Origin: Streptomyces sp. ISL-98
Lineage (GTDB): Bacteria; Actinomycetota; Actinomycetes; Streptomycetales; Streptomycetaceae
Length of the DNA: 64,000 nucleotides
Direction of reading: 5' to 3'
Assembly (NCBI RefSeq): GCF_018614055.1
Contig: NZ_JAGGPB010000005.1
Coordinates: 260,699 to 324,698, forward strand
Shown here: positions 25,371 to 37,480 of the stretch, in pieces
How the letters are laid out: the number at the start of each line of letters is the position of its first letter
Numbering within the stretch: position 1 is the first letter of the stretch
Translations under genes and position numbers: made by a program
Notes under the pieces: model-generated
Seen by the model: the letters and a program-made list of their open reading frames with translations, nothing else
What the model was told of the DNA's origin: nothing
Databases searched by the model: none

Positions 25371-25906
25371 GGGGCGCACGTGTTCCGGCCCTGGCTTTTG
25401 GGTCCGGGCCCGGATCCGGGTCAGAGTCGGGACTGCGGCATCCACTGGGGTACCCCGGTCCAGCGACCGCCGCTGCGCCCGACTCACAGGCCCGACCGCC
25501 GAAGCGGACCGGCCGCGCCAAACCGCCTGGGGGCGGCCCTCTGGGACGATCCCGCCGGGCGGGCGGCCGCCTACGGTGTCCGGCCGTCCGCCTGGGACGA
25601 GCCCTGGGACGAGCCCGCTGGGACGGGCCCTCCGGGACGAGCCTTGGGACGAGCCCTCCGGGACCAGCCCTCCGGGCGGCCGCCGCCGACGGCGTCCGGC
25701 CGTCCACCGGAGACCTGTAGCTCTCGACGCTCCCCCTCAACGGGTGGGCGGGGTGGGGCAGGGCCCGGCGCGCAGCGCCGGGGGAGCACCCACCGGGCCG
25801 CACCCGCGCACGGCGTTCAGAAGCGCGCGCTCCGCCTGACGTACTCAGGCGGAAATGAGTACCGCAGCCCTGCCGGGCGACGCCGCGGCGGCGAGAACGT
25901 ACGCGC
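25371..25906. repeat. 536-bp GC-rich spacer with degenerate direct repeats
   Basis: The unit GGGACGAGCCC and variants recur about six times between 25590 and 25670. A larger block (GGCGGCCGCC, then GGTGTCCGGCCGTCC) near 25560-25585 is echoed near 25675-25705. Open frames in this stretch have no family resemblance and no SD. It looks like a degraded or expanding low-complexity spacer. Confidence 0.55.
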
Positions 25907-27268
25907 ATGGGAAACAGCGTTCGCGAGCTCGCCGACCAGACGCCCGCCGGGCGCGACCGGTACACAGACCTCCTCCGCGTCGCCTCACTCGGCACCGTCG
26001 TCGCGGGCCACTGGCTCATGGCCGCCGTCACCGCCGACGGCAACGTCGGCAATCTCCTCGCCGTCGTGCCCGAGCTCCAGCTCCTGACCTGGGCGTTGCA
26101 GGTCATGCCCGTCTTCTTCTTCGTCGGCGGCTTCTCGCACGCCCTGTCCTACCGCTCCCTGCGCCGCAAGCACCCCGCAGGGACTTCGGTGTATTCCCTC
26201 TTCCTCCGCGCCCGCCTCCAGCGCCTCCTGCGCCCCACCATGGCCTTCATCCTCCTCTGGGGCGCCGCCGCACTCGCGCTCCAACTGCTCGGGAGCGGAA
26301 GCGGTTTGACCGGGGTCGCCCTGCGGCTCGTCGCGCAGCCGCTCTGGTTCATCGGCATCTACCTCGCCATGGTGGCGTTCACCCCGCCCCTGCTGAAGCT
26401 CCACGAGAGGTACGGGTGGGGCGCTTTCGTGGCGCTGGCCGGCGCCGCCGCCACCGTCGACGTACTGCGCTTCGCGCTCGACGTGCCCTACGTCGAGTTC
26501 CTCAACTTCGCCTTCGTCTGGCTCGCCGTGCACCAGCTCGGCTTCCTGCGCGCCGACGGTCGCATCCGGATGCCGTCGGCCCTCGCCCTGACCGGCCTGG
26601 CCGGCGCCGCAGCCCTGGTCGCCTTCGGGCCGTACCCGCTGAGCATGGTCGGGATGCCCGGCGAGAAGGTCAGCAACATGGCCCCGCCCACCCTCGCGCT
26701 CCTCGCCCACGGACTGTGGCTGGTCGGCGCGGTAGAGCTGCTGCGCGCCCCAGGCGCACGCCTCGTCGCGCGGCCCCGCGCCTGGCGTGCGGTCGTCGCC
26801 GCGAACGGGGTCGCGATGACCGCGTTCCTGTGGCACCTCACCGCGATGCTCGGCGTGTACGGCGCCATGCTCGCCCTGGACGTGCCCCTGCCCGTACCGG
26901 CGAGCGCCGCCTGGTGGGCGCAGGTGCCGCTCCGGTTCGCCGCCGCCGCGGTGCTCACCGCGCTCTTCGTGGCGGCCTTCCGGACCTTCGAGCGCCCGAA
27001 GCCCACCACCCCCGCACAGGCCCTCGCCCCACGGCCGGGCCGCCTGGCAGGGCCGGCCGCCGCCATCGGCATCACGCTCTGCCTCCTCGGCATACTCGGC
27101 CTCTCGATGGTCGGCTTCGGCGACCTCCTCGAAGGGCGTACGGCGATGCTCATAGCCGTACGTATCAGTGCGCCCGCCGCGGTTGTGATGGCCCTGGCGG
27201 GCTGGCTGCTGGTGGAGACCGCGGGCCGGGCCCCCGCACGCCTCCGGGCCCGTACCCCGGCCCTCTGA
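25907..27268 (+). CDS. Acyltransferase-3 family membrane protein
   Basis: This 453-residue protein has about eleven hydrophobic segments. It starts with RYTDLLRVASLGTVVAGHWLM, where the R-x10-H pattern matches the N-terminal catalytic His region of Acyltransferase_3 proteins, followed by VMPVFFFVGGFSHALSYRS and RLQRLLRPTMAF. Such enzymes O-acylate sugars, lipids or antibiotics at the membrane. The acceptor is unknown. The start is ATG 25907 with only a weak SD. It stands alone between the repeat spacer and the ABC-F gene. Confidence 0.85.
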   Translation: MGNSVRELADQTPAGRDRYTDLLRVASLGTVVAGHWLMAAVTADGNVGNLLAVVPELQLLTWALQVMPVFFFVGGFSHALSYRSLRRKHPAGTSVYSLFLRARLQRLLRPTMAFILLWGAAALALQLLGSGSGLTGVALRLVAQPLWFIGIYLAMVAFTPPLLKLHERYGWGAFVALAGAAATVDVLRFALDVPYVEFLNFAFVWLAVHQLGFLRADGRIRMPSALALTGLAGAAALVAFGPYPLSMVGMPGEKVSNMAPPTLALLAHGLWLVGAVELLRAPGARLVARPRAWRAVVAANGVAMTAFLWHLTAMLGVYGAMLALDVPLPVPASAAWWAQVPLRFAAAAVLTALFVAAFRTFERPKPTTPAQALAPRPGRLAGPAAAIGITLCLLGILGLSMVGFGDLLEGRTAMLIAVRISAPAAVVMALAGWLLVETAGRAPARLRARTPAL

Positions 27269-27346
27269 CGACCGGGGCGTCGGCAGGGGGCGGAGGGCGA
27301 CTACGCTTGAGCGTCTATCCCTTTCCCGTCCCTGGAGCGCGCACCA

Positions 27347-29143
<1,797 letters not shown>

Positions 29144-29176
29144 CAATGTGCCAAGTCGAATAACGAGCGCATCACA

Positions 29177-29212
29177 GGCCGGTCCTCCCTTGGGAACAGG
29201 GGCGGACCGGCC
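29177..29212 (+). terminator. Terminator after the ABC-F gene
   Basis: GGCCGGTCC (29177-29185) pairs with GGACCGGCC (29204-29212) around an 18-base spacer, 33 bases past the ABC-F stop. Confidence 0.7.
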
Positions 29213-29244
29213 CCTCGTTCGAAGGGGCTCAAGTGATAGAAAGA

Positions 29245-29277
29245 AGCCCCGCTCGACTGACGTAGATCTGCGGGGCT
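29245..29277 (+). terminator. Second hairpin upstream of the PQQ-propeller gene
   Basis: AGCCCCGC (29245-29252) pairs with GCGGGGCT (29270-29277). It may be a second terminator or a 5' UTR structure for the gene at 29373. Confidence 0.5.
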
Positions 29278-29372
29278 CAAAGCCCGATTCGCTCCTTTCT
29301 GGGGGGATTACGCCACCGGAATTGCGGGGGAGATCGAACGGGCGGCGGTCCCGTGTGAAGAGGTAAGTGCTG

Positions 29373-31196
29373 ATGTCTCAGCCGCCCAACCAGCCGCCGC
29401 AGGGCGGCTTCGGAGCCCCCCAGGACCCCCGGCAGGGAGTCCCTCAGCCGCCTGCCCAGCCTCCGCAGATGCCGCCTGCTCCGCCCGGCCCGCCGACGCC
29501 GCCCCAGCAGCCGCAGGCTCAGCCCGGCCAGCCGCAGCCCGGGTACGGCTACCCGCAGGCACCGCCGCAGCAGGCACCGCAGCCGGGGTACGGCTACCCG
29601 GGGCAGCCCGGTCAGCAGCCCGGCCAGCCCGGTCCGTACGGTCAGCAGCCCGGCCAGCCCAACCCGTACGCCCAGCAGCAGCCTTACGGGCAGCAGGCAC
29701 CGTACGGCGGCTACCCCGGCGCACCCGTCCCGGGCGGCAACGGCGGCGGCAGCCCCTTCAAGGGCAAGCCCGCCGTCATCATCGGCGCGGCACTCGCCGC
29801 GGTACTGGTGATCGGCGTCGGCGTCTGGTTCGCCACCAGCGGTGACGACAGCGGCAAGAAGGAGCCCGTCGCCGGCGAGAGCAACGACAACAAGCCCACC
29901 GGCGGCCCCTCCACCGATTCGGGCGACGACTCCGCCGGCGGCCGCGACGCCGACGACGACCTCAATGCCGGCCGCCAGGCGGGCGAGTCCAAGGTCCTGT
30001 GGCTGCAGAAGAACGACGTCGACGTGCCGCGCAACGGCTCGGACGTGTACGGGCCGTGGTTCGCCGGCGACCTCGTCGTCAAGGCCATGTACAAGAAGGT
30101 CGCGGCGTACAACACCGCCGACGGCAAGGAGAAGTGGAACCTCCCGCTCGACACTGAGATCTGCGCGGCGCCCGTCAAGGCCGCGGACGACGGCAAGATC
30201 GTCATCGGTGTCAAGGACGGCACCACCGACAAGGCCAAGTGCAGCCAGCTCCAGATGATCGACCTCAACACCGGCAAGGCCGGCTGGAAGAACGAGGTGA
30301 AGAAGGAGGGGCTGTTCGACCTCCTCACCGACATCACCATCGCCATCAGCGGTGACGTCGTCACCGCGGGCCGCACCGGCCACTCCACCGCCTTCAGCCT
30401 CAAGGACGGCAAGCAGCTGTGGGGCAAGCTGGAGGGCAACTGCCAGCCGTACGCCTTCACCAGCAGCGACAAGATGATCGCCGCCGCGGCCTGCTCCACC
30501 GGTGAGGCCGCCAAGGTGCACCAGCGGATCCAGGAGCACGACCCGGCCACCGGCAAGGTCAAGTGGTCCTACCCGCTGGCCCAGGGCTGGGACGTCGACA
30601 AGGTCTACTCCGTCTCGCCGCTGGTCGTTTCCGCGACGAACCGCGAGAAGAAGAGCTGGAGCGTCATCGCCCTGACGGACAAGGGCAAGCTGCGCTCGCA
30701 GATCGACGGCGGCAAGGACAAGTTCCAGCCGCAGTGCGGCGGCTCATTGATCATCTTCGGCAGGAACCTCGAAGGCTGCACCGGCGTCGCCGCTGACGCC
30801 GACAGCTTCTACATGGCGACCGAGGAAAAGACGAGCGGCACCGAGCGCACCAACGAGGTCGTCGCCTTCGACCTCGGCACCGGCAAGCCCAAGTGGCGTT
30901 CCGCGGCGGGCGCCGACCGCACGATGATGCCGCTGCGGATGGAGGGCGGGGACGTCCTGGTCCACATGAAGGCGTCGTACGACAAGGGCGGCGCGCTCGC
31001 GACCATTTCGCCGTCGGGCGGCAAGCCGAAGATGATCCTCCAGAACCCCACCTCGACGGCCGAGATCGAGAACGGCTTCTTCTCGCAGAAGGTCGCCTAC
31101 GTGGATGACCGGCTGTACGTCGTCAGTGGTCGCGTCAGCGCGCCCAACGACGAGGAGGAGAAGGAGGCGAAGACCATGATGGTCTTCGGCAAGTGA
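29373..31196 (+). CDS. Membrane-anchored PQQ-like beta-propeller protein, copy A
   Basis: This 607-residue protein has a Pro/Gln/Gly-rich cytoplasmic N-terminus (residues 1-125, with PGYGYP and GQQPGQP repeats), one membrane segment (PAVIIGAALAAVLVIGVGVWF near 130-152), an acidic linker, and an extracellular propeller of PQQ-type blades such as KVAAYNTADGKEKWNLPL, FSLKDGKQLWGKL and VVAFDLGTGKPKWRS. Cys pairs in the blades may form disulfides. The start is ATG 29373 with AGAGG upstream. It is followed by a clear paralogue 58 bases on. The role is unknown; such proteins are common in Streptomyces and may sense or scaffold at the wall. Confidence 0.85.
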   Translation: MSQPPNQPPQGGFGAPQDPRQGVPQPPAQPPQMPPAPPGPPTPPQQPQAQPGQPQPGYGYPQAPPQQAPQPGYGYPGQPGQQPGQPGPYGQQPGQPNPYAQQQPYGQQAPYGGYPGAPVPGGNGGGSPFKGKPAVIIGAALAAVLVIGVGVWFATSGDDSGKKEPVAGESNDNKPTGGPSTDSGDDSAGGRDADDDLNAGRQAGESKVLWLQKNDVDVPRNGSDVYGPWFAGDLVVKAMYKKVAAYNTADGKEKWNLPLDTEICAAPVKAADDGKIVIGVKDGTTDKAKCSQLQMIDLNTGKAGWKNEVKKEGLFDLLTDITIAISGDVVTAGRTGHSTAFSLKDGKQLWGKLEGNCQPYAFTSSDKMIAAAACSTGEAAKVHQRIQEHDPATGKVKWSYPLAQGWDVDKVYSVSPLVVSATNREKKSWSVIALTDKGKLRSQIDGGKDKFQPQCGGSLIIFGRNLEGCTGVAADADSFYMATEEKTSGTERTNEVVAFDLGTGKPKWRSAAGADRTMMPLRMEGGDVLVHMKASYDKGGALATISPSGGKPKMILQNPTSTAEIENGFFSQKVAYVDDRLYVVSGRVSAPNDEEEKEAKTMMVFGK

Positions 31197-31254
31197 CGGC
31201 TGTGACTGAGTCCCGAGTCGTTTTCAAGTCCCCTTCCCCAGAGGTACGTACGCC

Positions 31255-33207
31255 ATGACGCAGCCACCGCCCCCGCCGCCCAACGAGCCTCCGAAGGGCG
31301 GGTTCGGCGCTCCGGTGCCGCCGCCCGCCGGCGGCTTCGGCGCCCCCACGCCCCCGCCCGCCGACCAGCCGCAGCCCGGCTACGGCTACCCGCAGGCACC
31401 TCAGGCCCCCCAGGCACCGCAGACGCCGCCGGGCCCGCCGCCGGCCCAGCCGGGTCAGCAGCCCGGTTACGGCTACCCAGGTCAGCCGGGCCAGCCGGGC
31501 CAGCCGGGCCAGCCGGGCCAGCCGGGCCAGCCGGGCCAGCCGGGCCAGCCGGGCCAGCCGGGCCAGCCGGGCCAGCCGGGCCAGCCGGGCCAGCCGGGCC
31601 AGCCGGGCCAGCCCGGCCAGCCCGACCCCTATGGCCAGCAGCAGGCTTACGGGCAGCAGGCGCCGTACGGTCAGCAGCCTTCGCCGTACGGTCAGCAGGC
31701 GCCGTACGGTCAGCAGCAGCCGTACACCTACCCCCAGGGCATGCCCCCGCAGGGCGGTGGCGGCGGCAGGCTCAACACCACGACGGTCGTCATCATCGCG
31801 GCAGCCGTCGCACTGGTGCTGATCATCGCCGGCGGCATCTGGTACGCCACCAGCGGCGACGACGCCGGCAAGGGCGACGAGACCAAGGGCTCGTCCGCCG
31901 GCACGACCGGCGGCGGAGGCGGCGGCGGTGACGAGAAGCCCGCACCCGACGGCGCGGGCAAGGAGGAGAAGCCTGCCGATGTCGCGGCCAAGGTCCTCTT
32001 CGAGCTCCCCGCCCCGGTGGTGAAGGAGTCGGTCGCCAGCGTCAAGGGCTCCTGGATCACCGACAAGGCGTACGTCAAGAGCGGCCTCAGCGAGGTCGTG
32101 GCGCACGACTTCGACAAGGGTGCGGAGCTGTGGTCGATCCCGCTCTCGGGCGAGGTCTGCGCGGCGTCGCGTCACGTCACCAAGGACAACAAGACCGCGA
32201 TCGCCTTCGCGGGGCCGAAGCAGTCCGGCCAGCAGTACGCGCAGTGCACCGAGGTCGGGGTGATCGACCTCGACGAGGGCAAGCTGATGTGGCAGAAGTC
32301 GATCAAGGAGGGTGACGAGAAGATCACCTTCCAGGAGATCACGATCGGCGGCGACGCGGTCGGGGCCGGCGGCTTCAGCGGCGGCGCCGCGTTCGACGTC
32401 GCCACCGGCAAGGTCCGCTGGCAGCCGGAGGCCAACGCCGAGCAGTGCCGCGATGTCGGCTACGCCGGCGGCGAGGCGCTCGCCACCGTGCGCAGCTGCG
32501 GTTCGGCCAGCGCCCCCCAGCTCTCCATCGAGTACCTGAACCCGAAGGACGGCACGCCGCTCGCCAAGTTCAAGATGCCCGCCGGCGTCGAGAACGCGAG
32601 CATCGTCTCCACCAAGCCGCTGGTCGCGGCCGCCGACGTCGGAAAGACGGCGGGCGACGGCAGTGGTGTCACCGACTTCTTCTCGATCGACGAGAAGACC
32701 GGCAAGCTGAAGGCCAGGATCGCGGCCGACGCCGAGAAGTACGAGCCGAGGTGCCGTGACACCGAGGGCTGCACCAAGGTCGTCGTCGGCAACGGCAGGA
32801 TCTACCTGCCGACCGAGGAGCACGAGGGCAGCGGCGGGGGCGGCGCCCGTACGAACGAGATCGTCTCCTTCGACCTCACGACCGGAAAGCCCACCTCCGA
32901 CCGCGCCGACGCGGGTGAGCGCTACACGATGCACCCGCTGCGCATGGACGGCGGCAACATCATCGCGTACAAGTGGCCGCCGTACGACAAGGGCGGTCAG
33001 ATCGTGAGCATCAACGGCGGCTCCATGAAGCAGACGGTGCTGCTGGAGAACCCGGTCGGCGGCTTCAACAGCTCGACGTCCAGCTTCACCAAGGACGGCA
33101 CCGAGTACCGGTATGCCGACGGCCGCCTGTTCATGGGGTCGGAGCTCATGAGCAAGCCGAACGGAAGCTACAAGCGCTACCTGGCGCTCGGGTTCGGCAC
33201 GCACTGA
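31255..33207 (+). CDS. Membrane-anchored PQQ-like beta-propeller protein, copy B
   Basis: This 650-residue paralogue of the preceding gene has a Pro-rich N-terminus containing a pure 16-unit Gly-Gln-Pro tract, a membrane segment ([23 protein letters not shown]), a Gly-rich linker, and an extracellular propeller with blade motifs [32 protein letters not shown] and [12 protein letters not shown]. Like copy A it has several Cys in the propeller. The ATG at 31255 follows an AGAGG SD. Tandem placement and matching architecture point to a local duplication. A strong terminator follows at 33251. Confidence 0.86.
   Translation: MTQPPPPPPNEPPKGGFGAPVPPPAGGFGAPTPPPADQPQPGYGYPQAPQAPQAPQTPPGPPPAQPGQQPGYGYPGQPGQPGQPGQPGQPGQPGQPGQPGQPGQPGQPGQPGQPGQPGQPGQPDPYGQQQAYGQQAPYGQQPSPYGQQAPYGQQQPYTYPQGMPPQGGGGGRLNTTTVVIIAAAVALVLIIAGGIWYATSGDDAGKGDETKGSSAGTTGGGGGGGDEKPAPDGAGKEEKPADVAAKVLFELPAPVVKESVASVKGSWITDKAYVKSGLSEVVAHDFDKGAELWSIPLSGEVCAASRHVTKDNKTAIAFAGPKQSGQQYAQCTEVGVIDLDEGKLMWQKSIKEGDEKITFQEITIGGDAVGAGGFSGGAAFDVATGKVRWQPEANAEQCRDVGYAGGEALATVRSCGSASAPQLSIEYLNPKDGTPLAKFKMPAGVENASIVSTKPLVAAADVGKTAGDGSGVTDFFSIDEKTGKLKARIAADAEKYEPRCRDTEGCTKVVVGNGRIYLPTEEHEGSGGGGARTNEIVSFDLTTGKPTSDRADAGERYTMHPLRMDGGNIIAYKWPPYDKGGQIVSINGGSMKQTVLLENPVGGFNSSTSSFTKDGTEYRYADGRLFMGSELMSKPNGSYKRYLALGFGTH
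31480..31623 (+). repeat. Coding 9-bp tandem repeat (16 units)
   Basis: The unit GGCCAGCCG (first unit GGTCAGCCG, last GGCCAGCCC) repeats 16 times without interruption inside the propeller gene, encoding Gly-Gln-Pro units. The near-identical codons indicate recent slippage expansion, so the length probably varies between strains. Confidence 0.95.
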
Positions 33208-33250
33208 CCCGCTGACCCCGCTCGACCCGCCAGGCCCATCTGGCAACAAC

Positions 33251-33285
33251 GGCCCCGGCAGTGGTACACCTCCACTGCCGGGGCC
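33251..33285 (+). terminator. Terminator after the propeller pair
   Basis: A perfect 14-bp stem (33251-33264 with 33272-33285) with a 7-base loop lies 44 bases after the stop at 33207. Confidence 0.88.
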
Positions 33286-33448
33286 GTCCCATGTCCCCCG
33301 GACGTGGCAAGTAGTCCTGAAACGCGGGGAATTCGGCAATCCGGGCGGCTTCTCACCAGTAAGGGGCGCGCAACGTCGAACAAGCGTGTAGCTTGCCGGG
33401 GCAGGAGGGCCGGGGGGCCAGCTCCAGGGGTGTATGGGGGGTTGCTCG

Positions 33449-34132
33449 ATGGGCGTGCGGCTCATGGTGGTCGATGACCACCGATTGCTCGCCGAGGCGC
33501 TCGCCTCGGCACTCAAGTTGCGCGGGCACCGCGTACTCGCGGCGGCCGCTCCGACCTCGGGGGCGGCGGAGCTGGTGGTCAGCAGAGCACCCGAGGTGTG
33601 CCTGTTCGGTACGGCAACACCCGCCGGACCAGGGGTTTTCGACCCGATCGTACGCATAAAGCGGGAACGCCCGCAGATCGCGGTGGTCGTACTCGGCCCG
33701 GTGCCGAACCCGCGCGGGATTGCCGCCGCCTTCGCCGCCGGCGCATCCGGTTACGTACGCCACGACGAGCGCATAGAGGGCGTCGAGCGCGCCATGGTGA
33801 AGGCGCGTGCGGGGGAGGCGGCGGTGGCGCCGCAGCTGTTGCACGGGGCCTTCGCCGAGCTCCTCAACCCGGCCGCGCAGCCGGACGACGAGGGGCAGCG
33901 GCTGCTCCAGATGCTCACCCCGCGCGAGGTCGAGGTCCTGATGCGGGTCGCCGACGGCGAGGACACCCGGCTGATCGCGGCCGGCATGGGAATCGCGCCG
34001 AGCACGGCCCGTACGCACGTCCAGCGGGTCCTGATGAAGCTGGGCGTCGGCTCGCGGCTGGAGGCGGCGGCGCTCGCCGCGCGGACGGGGCTGCTCGACC
34101 GGGCGGGGGTGAGCGCCGCGCAGGCGGACTGA
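33449..34132 (+). CDS. Atypical LuxR-family response regulator without phospho-acceptor Asp
   Basis: This 227-residue protein has an N-terminal receiver-like domain beginning MGVRLMVVDDHRLLAEALA (acidic DD pair present) and a C-terminal LuxR HTH (LTPREVEVLMRVADGEDTRL; PSTARTHVQRVLMKLGVGSR). Where the phosphorylated Asp should lie, the sequence reads EVCLFGTATPAG, with Gly-Thr in place of Asp. It therefore probably does not take phosphate and may respond to a ligand or be constitutive. No kinase is adjacent. The ATG at 33449 has GGGGGG eight bases upstream; an in-frame ATG lies at 33434. Confidence 0.85.
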   Translation: MGVRLMVVDDHRLLAEALASALKLRGHRVLAAAAPTSGAAELVVSRAPEVCLFGTATPAGPGVFDPIVRIKRERPQIAVVVLGPVPNPRGIAAAFAAGASGYVRHDERIEGVERAMVKARAGEAAVAPQLLHGAFAELLNPAAQPDDEGQRLLQMLTPREVEVLMRVADGEDTRLIAAGMGIAPSTARTHVQRVLMKLGVGSRLEAAALAARTGLLDRAGVSAAQAD

Positions 34133-34183
34133 CCTTCATCCGTGCTGCTCCGCCATCACACCACCGAACAGATCCGCCCATTG

Positions 34184-34201
34184 ACGAGCGTGTTCGCTCG
34201 T
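34184..34201 (+). promoter_or_regulatory. Inverted repeat in the gal promoter region
   Basis: ACGAGCG (34184-34190) and CGCTCGT (34195-34201) form a perfect 7-bp palindrome with a 4-base centre, about 50 bases before the galT start. A TTGACG at 34181-34186 overlaps it, so this may be an operator over the galTEK promoter. No regulator gene is adjacent. Confidence 0.45.
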
Positions 34202-34250
34202 GGTTTCTTGTGTGCGGTTATGTTGGGTAGGTGTGATGAGGAGCCCGCGT

Positions 34251-35303
34251 GTGAAGAAGACGTCGACCCGGCTCGCCGACGGTCGTGAGCTGCTCTACTA
34301 CGACTCCCGCGACGACGTCGTGCGCGAGGCCGCCGACCCCCGGCCACTCGAACCGGTCGCCACCACCTCTCAGGTCCGCCACGACCCCCTGCTCGGCGAC
34401 GCTGTCGCCGTCGCCTCGCACCGCCAGGCGCGCACGTACCACCCGCCTGCCGACGAATGCCCGCTGTGCCCGTCCCGGGACGGCCGCACCAGCGAGATCC
34501 CGGCCGCCGACTACGACGTAGCCGTCTTCGAGAACCGCTTCCCCTCGCTGGCCGGGGACTCCGGCCGCTGCGAGGTCGTCTGCTTCACCTCCGACCACGA
34601 CGCCTCCTTCGCCGACCTCACCGAGGAACAGGCGGGCCTGGTCCTGGAGGCCTGGACCGACAGGACGGCGGAGCTGGCCGAGCTGCCCCAGGTGCGGCAG
34701 GTGTTCTGTTTTGAGAACCGGGGCGCGGAAATAGGCGTCACCCTCGGCCATCCGCACGGCCAGATCTACGGATACCCCTTCATCACGCCGCGCACGGCGC
34801 AGATGCTGCGCTCCGTGGACGCGCACCTGGCGAAAACCGGCCGCAATCTCTTCGACGACGTCGTCGCGGGCGAGCTCGCGGAGGGCGTGCGCGTGGTGCT
34901 GGAGGGCGAGCACTGGGTGGCCTTTGTGCCGTACGCCGCGCACTGGCCGTACGAAGTGCACCTCTACCCGAAGCTGCGGGTGCCGGACCTGCGGGCGCTC
35001 GACGAGGGGCCGCGCACAGAGTTCCCACAGATTTATCTGGAACTGTTGCGCAGGTTCGACCGGATCTTCGGCCCGGGTGAGCCGCCCACGCCGTACATCG
35101 CCGCCTGGCACCAGGCGCCGTTCGGCCACGTGGACGGTTTCGACCGACGCGAGTTCGGGCTTCACCTCGAGCTTTTCACCATCCGACGCACTTCGGGCAA
35201 GCTGAAGTTTCTCGCGGGTTCCGAATCCGGCATGAGTGTGTTCATCAACGATGTGCCGCCGGAGGCCGCGGCGGCGCGACTGCGAGAGGTAGCGAGCGAG
35301 TGA
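34251..35303 (+). CDS. galT: Galactose-1-phosphate uridylyltransferase GalT
   Basis: This 350-residue HIT-superfamily enzyme has the active-site [11 protein letters not shown], the zinc-ligand region DECPLCPS near residue 70, [10 protein letters not shown], and the C-terminal [21 protein letters not shown]. It exchanges UMP between UDP-glucose and galactose-1-P in the Leloir pathway. I choose the GTG at 34251 ([11 protein letters not shown]) because AGGAG lies seven bases upstream; ATG 34236 is in frame but without such spacing. It overlaps galE by four bases. Confidence 0.95.
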   Translation: MKKTSTRLADGRELLYYDSRDDVVREAADPRPLEPVATTSQVRHDPLLGDAVAVASHRQARTYHPPADECPLCPSRDGRTSEIPAADYDVAVFENRFPSLAGDSGRCEVVCFTSDHDASFADLTEEQAGLVLEAWTDRTAELAELPQVRQVFCFENRGAEIGVTLGHPHGQIYGYPFITPRTAQMLRSVDAHLAKTGRNLFDDVVAGELAEGVRVVLEGEHWVAFVPYAAHWPYEVHLYPKLRVPDLRALDEGPRTEFPQIYLELLRRFDRIFGPGEPPTPYIAAWHQAPFGHVDGFDRREFGLHLELFTIRRTSGKLKFLAGSESGMSVFINDVPPEAAAARLREVASE

Positions 35304-36283
35304 ATCAGAAGTACATGGTCACGGGCGGTGCGGGGTACGCCGGCAGCGTGGTCGCGGCGCATCTCCTGGAGGCCGGCCACGAGGTCACCGTGCTCGACGA
35401 CCTCTCCACCGGGTTCCGGGAGGGCGTCCCGGCGGGCGCCGACTTCATCGAGGGCCGCATCCAGGATGCCGCCGAATGGCTGGACTCCTCGTACGACGGC
35501 GTGCTGCACTTCGCCGCCTTCTCGCAGGTCGGCGAGTCCGTCGTCGACCCCGAGAAGTACTGGACGAACAACGTCGGCGGGACGATGGCGCTGTTGGCCG
35601 CGATGCGCACGGCGGGGGTGCGCAAGCTGGTCTTCTCGTCCACCGCCGCGACGTACGGGGAGCCGGTCGGCGCGCCCATCACGGAGGCGGCGGCCACCGC
35701 GCCGACCAATCCGTACGGCGCTTCCAAGCTCGCCGTCGACCACATGATCGGCGGCGAGTGCGCCGCGCACGGGCTGGCGGCGGTGTCGCTGCGCTACTTC
35801 AATGTCGCGGGGGCGTACGGGTCGCTTTCCGGTGTCACGTACGGCGAGAGGCACGACCCCGAATCGCACCTCATCCCGCTCGTCCTCCAAGTCGCCCAGG
35901 GCAGGCGCGAGGCGATCTCCGTCTACGGCGACGACTACCCGACCCCCGACGGCACCTGCGTCCGCGACTACATCCACGTCGCCGACCTCGCCGAGGCGCA
36001 CCTGCTGGCCCTGGGCGCCGCCGACCCCGGCACGCACCTGATCTGCAACCTGGGCAACGGCAGCGGGTTCTCGGTCCGCGAAGTCGTCGAGACCGTACGC
36101 AAGGTCACCGGCCACCCGATCCCCGAGATCACCGCCCCGCGCCGGGCCGGCGATCCGGCCGTCCTGGTCGCATCGGCCGACCGGGCGCGCGAGACGCTCG
36201 GCTGGAAGCCGTCCCGTGCGGACCTCGCGGGGATCGTCGAGGACGCGTGGGCGTTCGCGAGGAGGGGAGATACGCAGGCATGA
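35300..36283 (+). CDS. galE: UDP-glucose 4-epimerase GalE
   Basis: This 327-residue short-chain dehydrogenase/reductase has the NAD motif [20 protein letters not shown] (a variant GxxGxxG with Ala for Ile/Phe), the catalytic Ser in [10 protein letters not shown] and YGASK (Tyr-x3-Lys). It interconverts UDP-galactose and UDP-glucose. The GTG start overlaps the galT stop and the stop overlaps the galK start, so the operon is galT-galE-galK with coupled translation throughout. Confidence 0.96.
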   Translation: MNQKYMVTGGAGYAGSVVAAHLLEAGHEVTVLDDLSTGFREGVPAGADFIEGRIQDAAEWLDSSYDGVLHFAAFSQVGESVVDPEKYWTNNVGGTMALLAAMRTAGVRKLVFSSTAATYGEPVGAPITEAAATAPTNPYGASKLAVDHMIGGECAAHGLAAVSLRYFNVAGAYGSLSGVTYGERHDPESHLIPLVLQVAQGRREAISVYGDDYPTPDGTCVRDYIHVADLAEAHLLALGAADPGTHLICNLGNGSGFSVREVVETVRKVTGHPIPEITAPRRAGDPAVLVASADRARETLGWKPSRADLAGIVEDAWAFARRGDTQA

Positions 36284-37434
36284 GCCAAATAGCCGCCGTC
36301 TTCGAGGAGTTGTACGGCGCCGAGCCGGACGGGGTGTGGGCGGCGCCCGGCCGGGTCAACCTCATCGGCGAGTACACCGACTTCAACGACGGCTTCGTGA
36401 TGCCGCTGGCGCTGCCGCACACGGCCCTCGCGGCGGTTTCACGCCGGGACGACGGCGTTCTGCGGCTGCACTCGGCGGACGTCGACGGCGGCGTCGTCCA
36501 GTTGCGCACGGACGAGCTCGGGCCGCTCACGCCGCTCGCCCACGGGGGTTGGGCGGCGTACCCGGCGGGGGTCGTCTGGGCGCTGCGGGAGGCGGGGCAC
36601 GCGGTCGCGGGCGCCGACATCCATGTGAGGTCGACGGTTCCGACGGGCGCGGGCCTTTCGTCGTCGGCTGCGCTGGAGGTGGTCACCGCGCTGGCCCTGA
36701 ACGACCTGTACGACCTGGACCTGTCCGGCCCCCAACTGGCCGTGGTCGCGCAGCGCGCCGAGAACGCGTTCGTGGGTGTGCCCTGCGGGATCATGGACCA
36801 GACGGCGGCGGCGTGCTGTACGGAGGGCCACGCGCTGCATCTGGACACCCGGGACCTGTCGCGCCGCCAGGTCCTCTTCGACCTGGCCGCCCACGACCTC
36901 GCACTCCTGGTCGTCGACACGCGCGTCAAGCACGCCCTGGGCGACGGCGCGTACGCGGAACGCCGGGAGGGCTGCGAGGCGGGCGCGCGAGCTCTGTCGG
37001 TGCGGGCGCTGCGCGACGTCCCGTACGCGTCCCTTTCTGCGGCACTCGCCTCCCTCCCCGACGAGAGGATCCGCCGCTACGTACGCCATGTGGTGAGCGA
37101 AAACCACCGCGTGGAACGGGTGATCGCCCTCCTGGACGCATCCGACCCGCGCGCGGTGGGCCCTGTCCTCACCGAGGGCCACGCCTCACTGCGCGACGAC
37201 CTCCGCGTGTCCTGTGCGGAACTGGACCTGGTGGTCGAGGCCGCGAACGCGGCGGGCGCGCTGGGGGCGCGGATGACGGGCGGGGGCTTCGGCGGGTCGG
37301 CGATCGTCCTGGCGGAGGCGGCCCTGATGGACACGATCACGAAGTCGATCGAAACGTCTTTCGCGACGGCATCGCGCATGCGTCCCCGCATTTTCCAGGC
37401 AGTCCCGTCCCGGGGAGCCCACCGCATCGCGTGA
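36280..37434 (+). CDS. galK: Galactokinase GalK
   Basis: This 384-residue GHMP kinase has the galactokinase signature [19 protein letters not shown], the ATP loop [15 protein letters not shown], the [11 protein letters not shown] motif with catalytic Asp, and the C-terminal [14 protein letters not shown]. It phosphorylates galactose at C1, the first step of the Leloir pathway. The ATG at 36280 overlaps the galE stop. Confidence 0.96.
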   Translation: MSQIAAVFEELYGAEPDGVWAAPGRVNLIGEYTDFNDGFVMPLALPHTALAAVSRRDDGVLRLHSADVDGGVVQLRTDELGPLTPLAHGGWAAYPAGVVWALREAGHAVAGADIHVRSTVPTGAGLSSSAALEVVTALALNDLYDLDLSGPQLAVVAQRAENAFVGVPCGIMDQTAAACCTEGHALHLDTRDLSRRQVLFDLAAHDLALLVVDTRVKHALGDGAYAERREGCEAGARALSVRALRDVPYASLSAALASLPDERIRRYVRHVVSENHRVERVIALLDASDPRAVGPVLTEGHASLRDDLRVSCAELDLVVEAANAAGALGARMTGGGFGGSAIVLAEAALMDTITKSIETSFATASRMRPRIFQAVPSRGAHRIA

Positions 37435-37480
37435 GGGGCGCAGTTGGTGGCGGCAGGACCGGGGGCAGTCGGCCCCCGGG

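Noticed and set aside
31480-31623. Regular short repeats considered as a CRISPR array
   Set aside because: Units are 9 bp with no spacers and lie in frame in a coding sequence; no cas genes are present.
31135-33657. 840-codon - strand frame opposite the second propeller gene
   Set aside because: It is the antisense reading of the propeller gene, including a Leu-Ala-Arg run that is just the complement of the Gly-Gln-Pro repeat.
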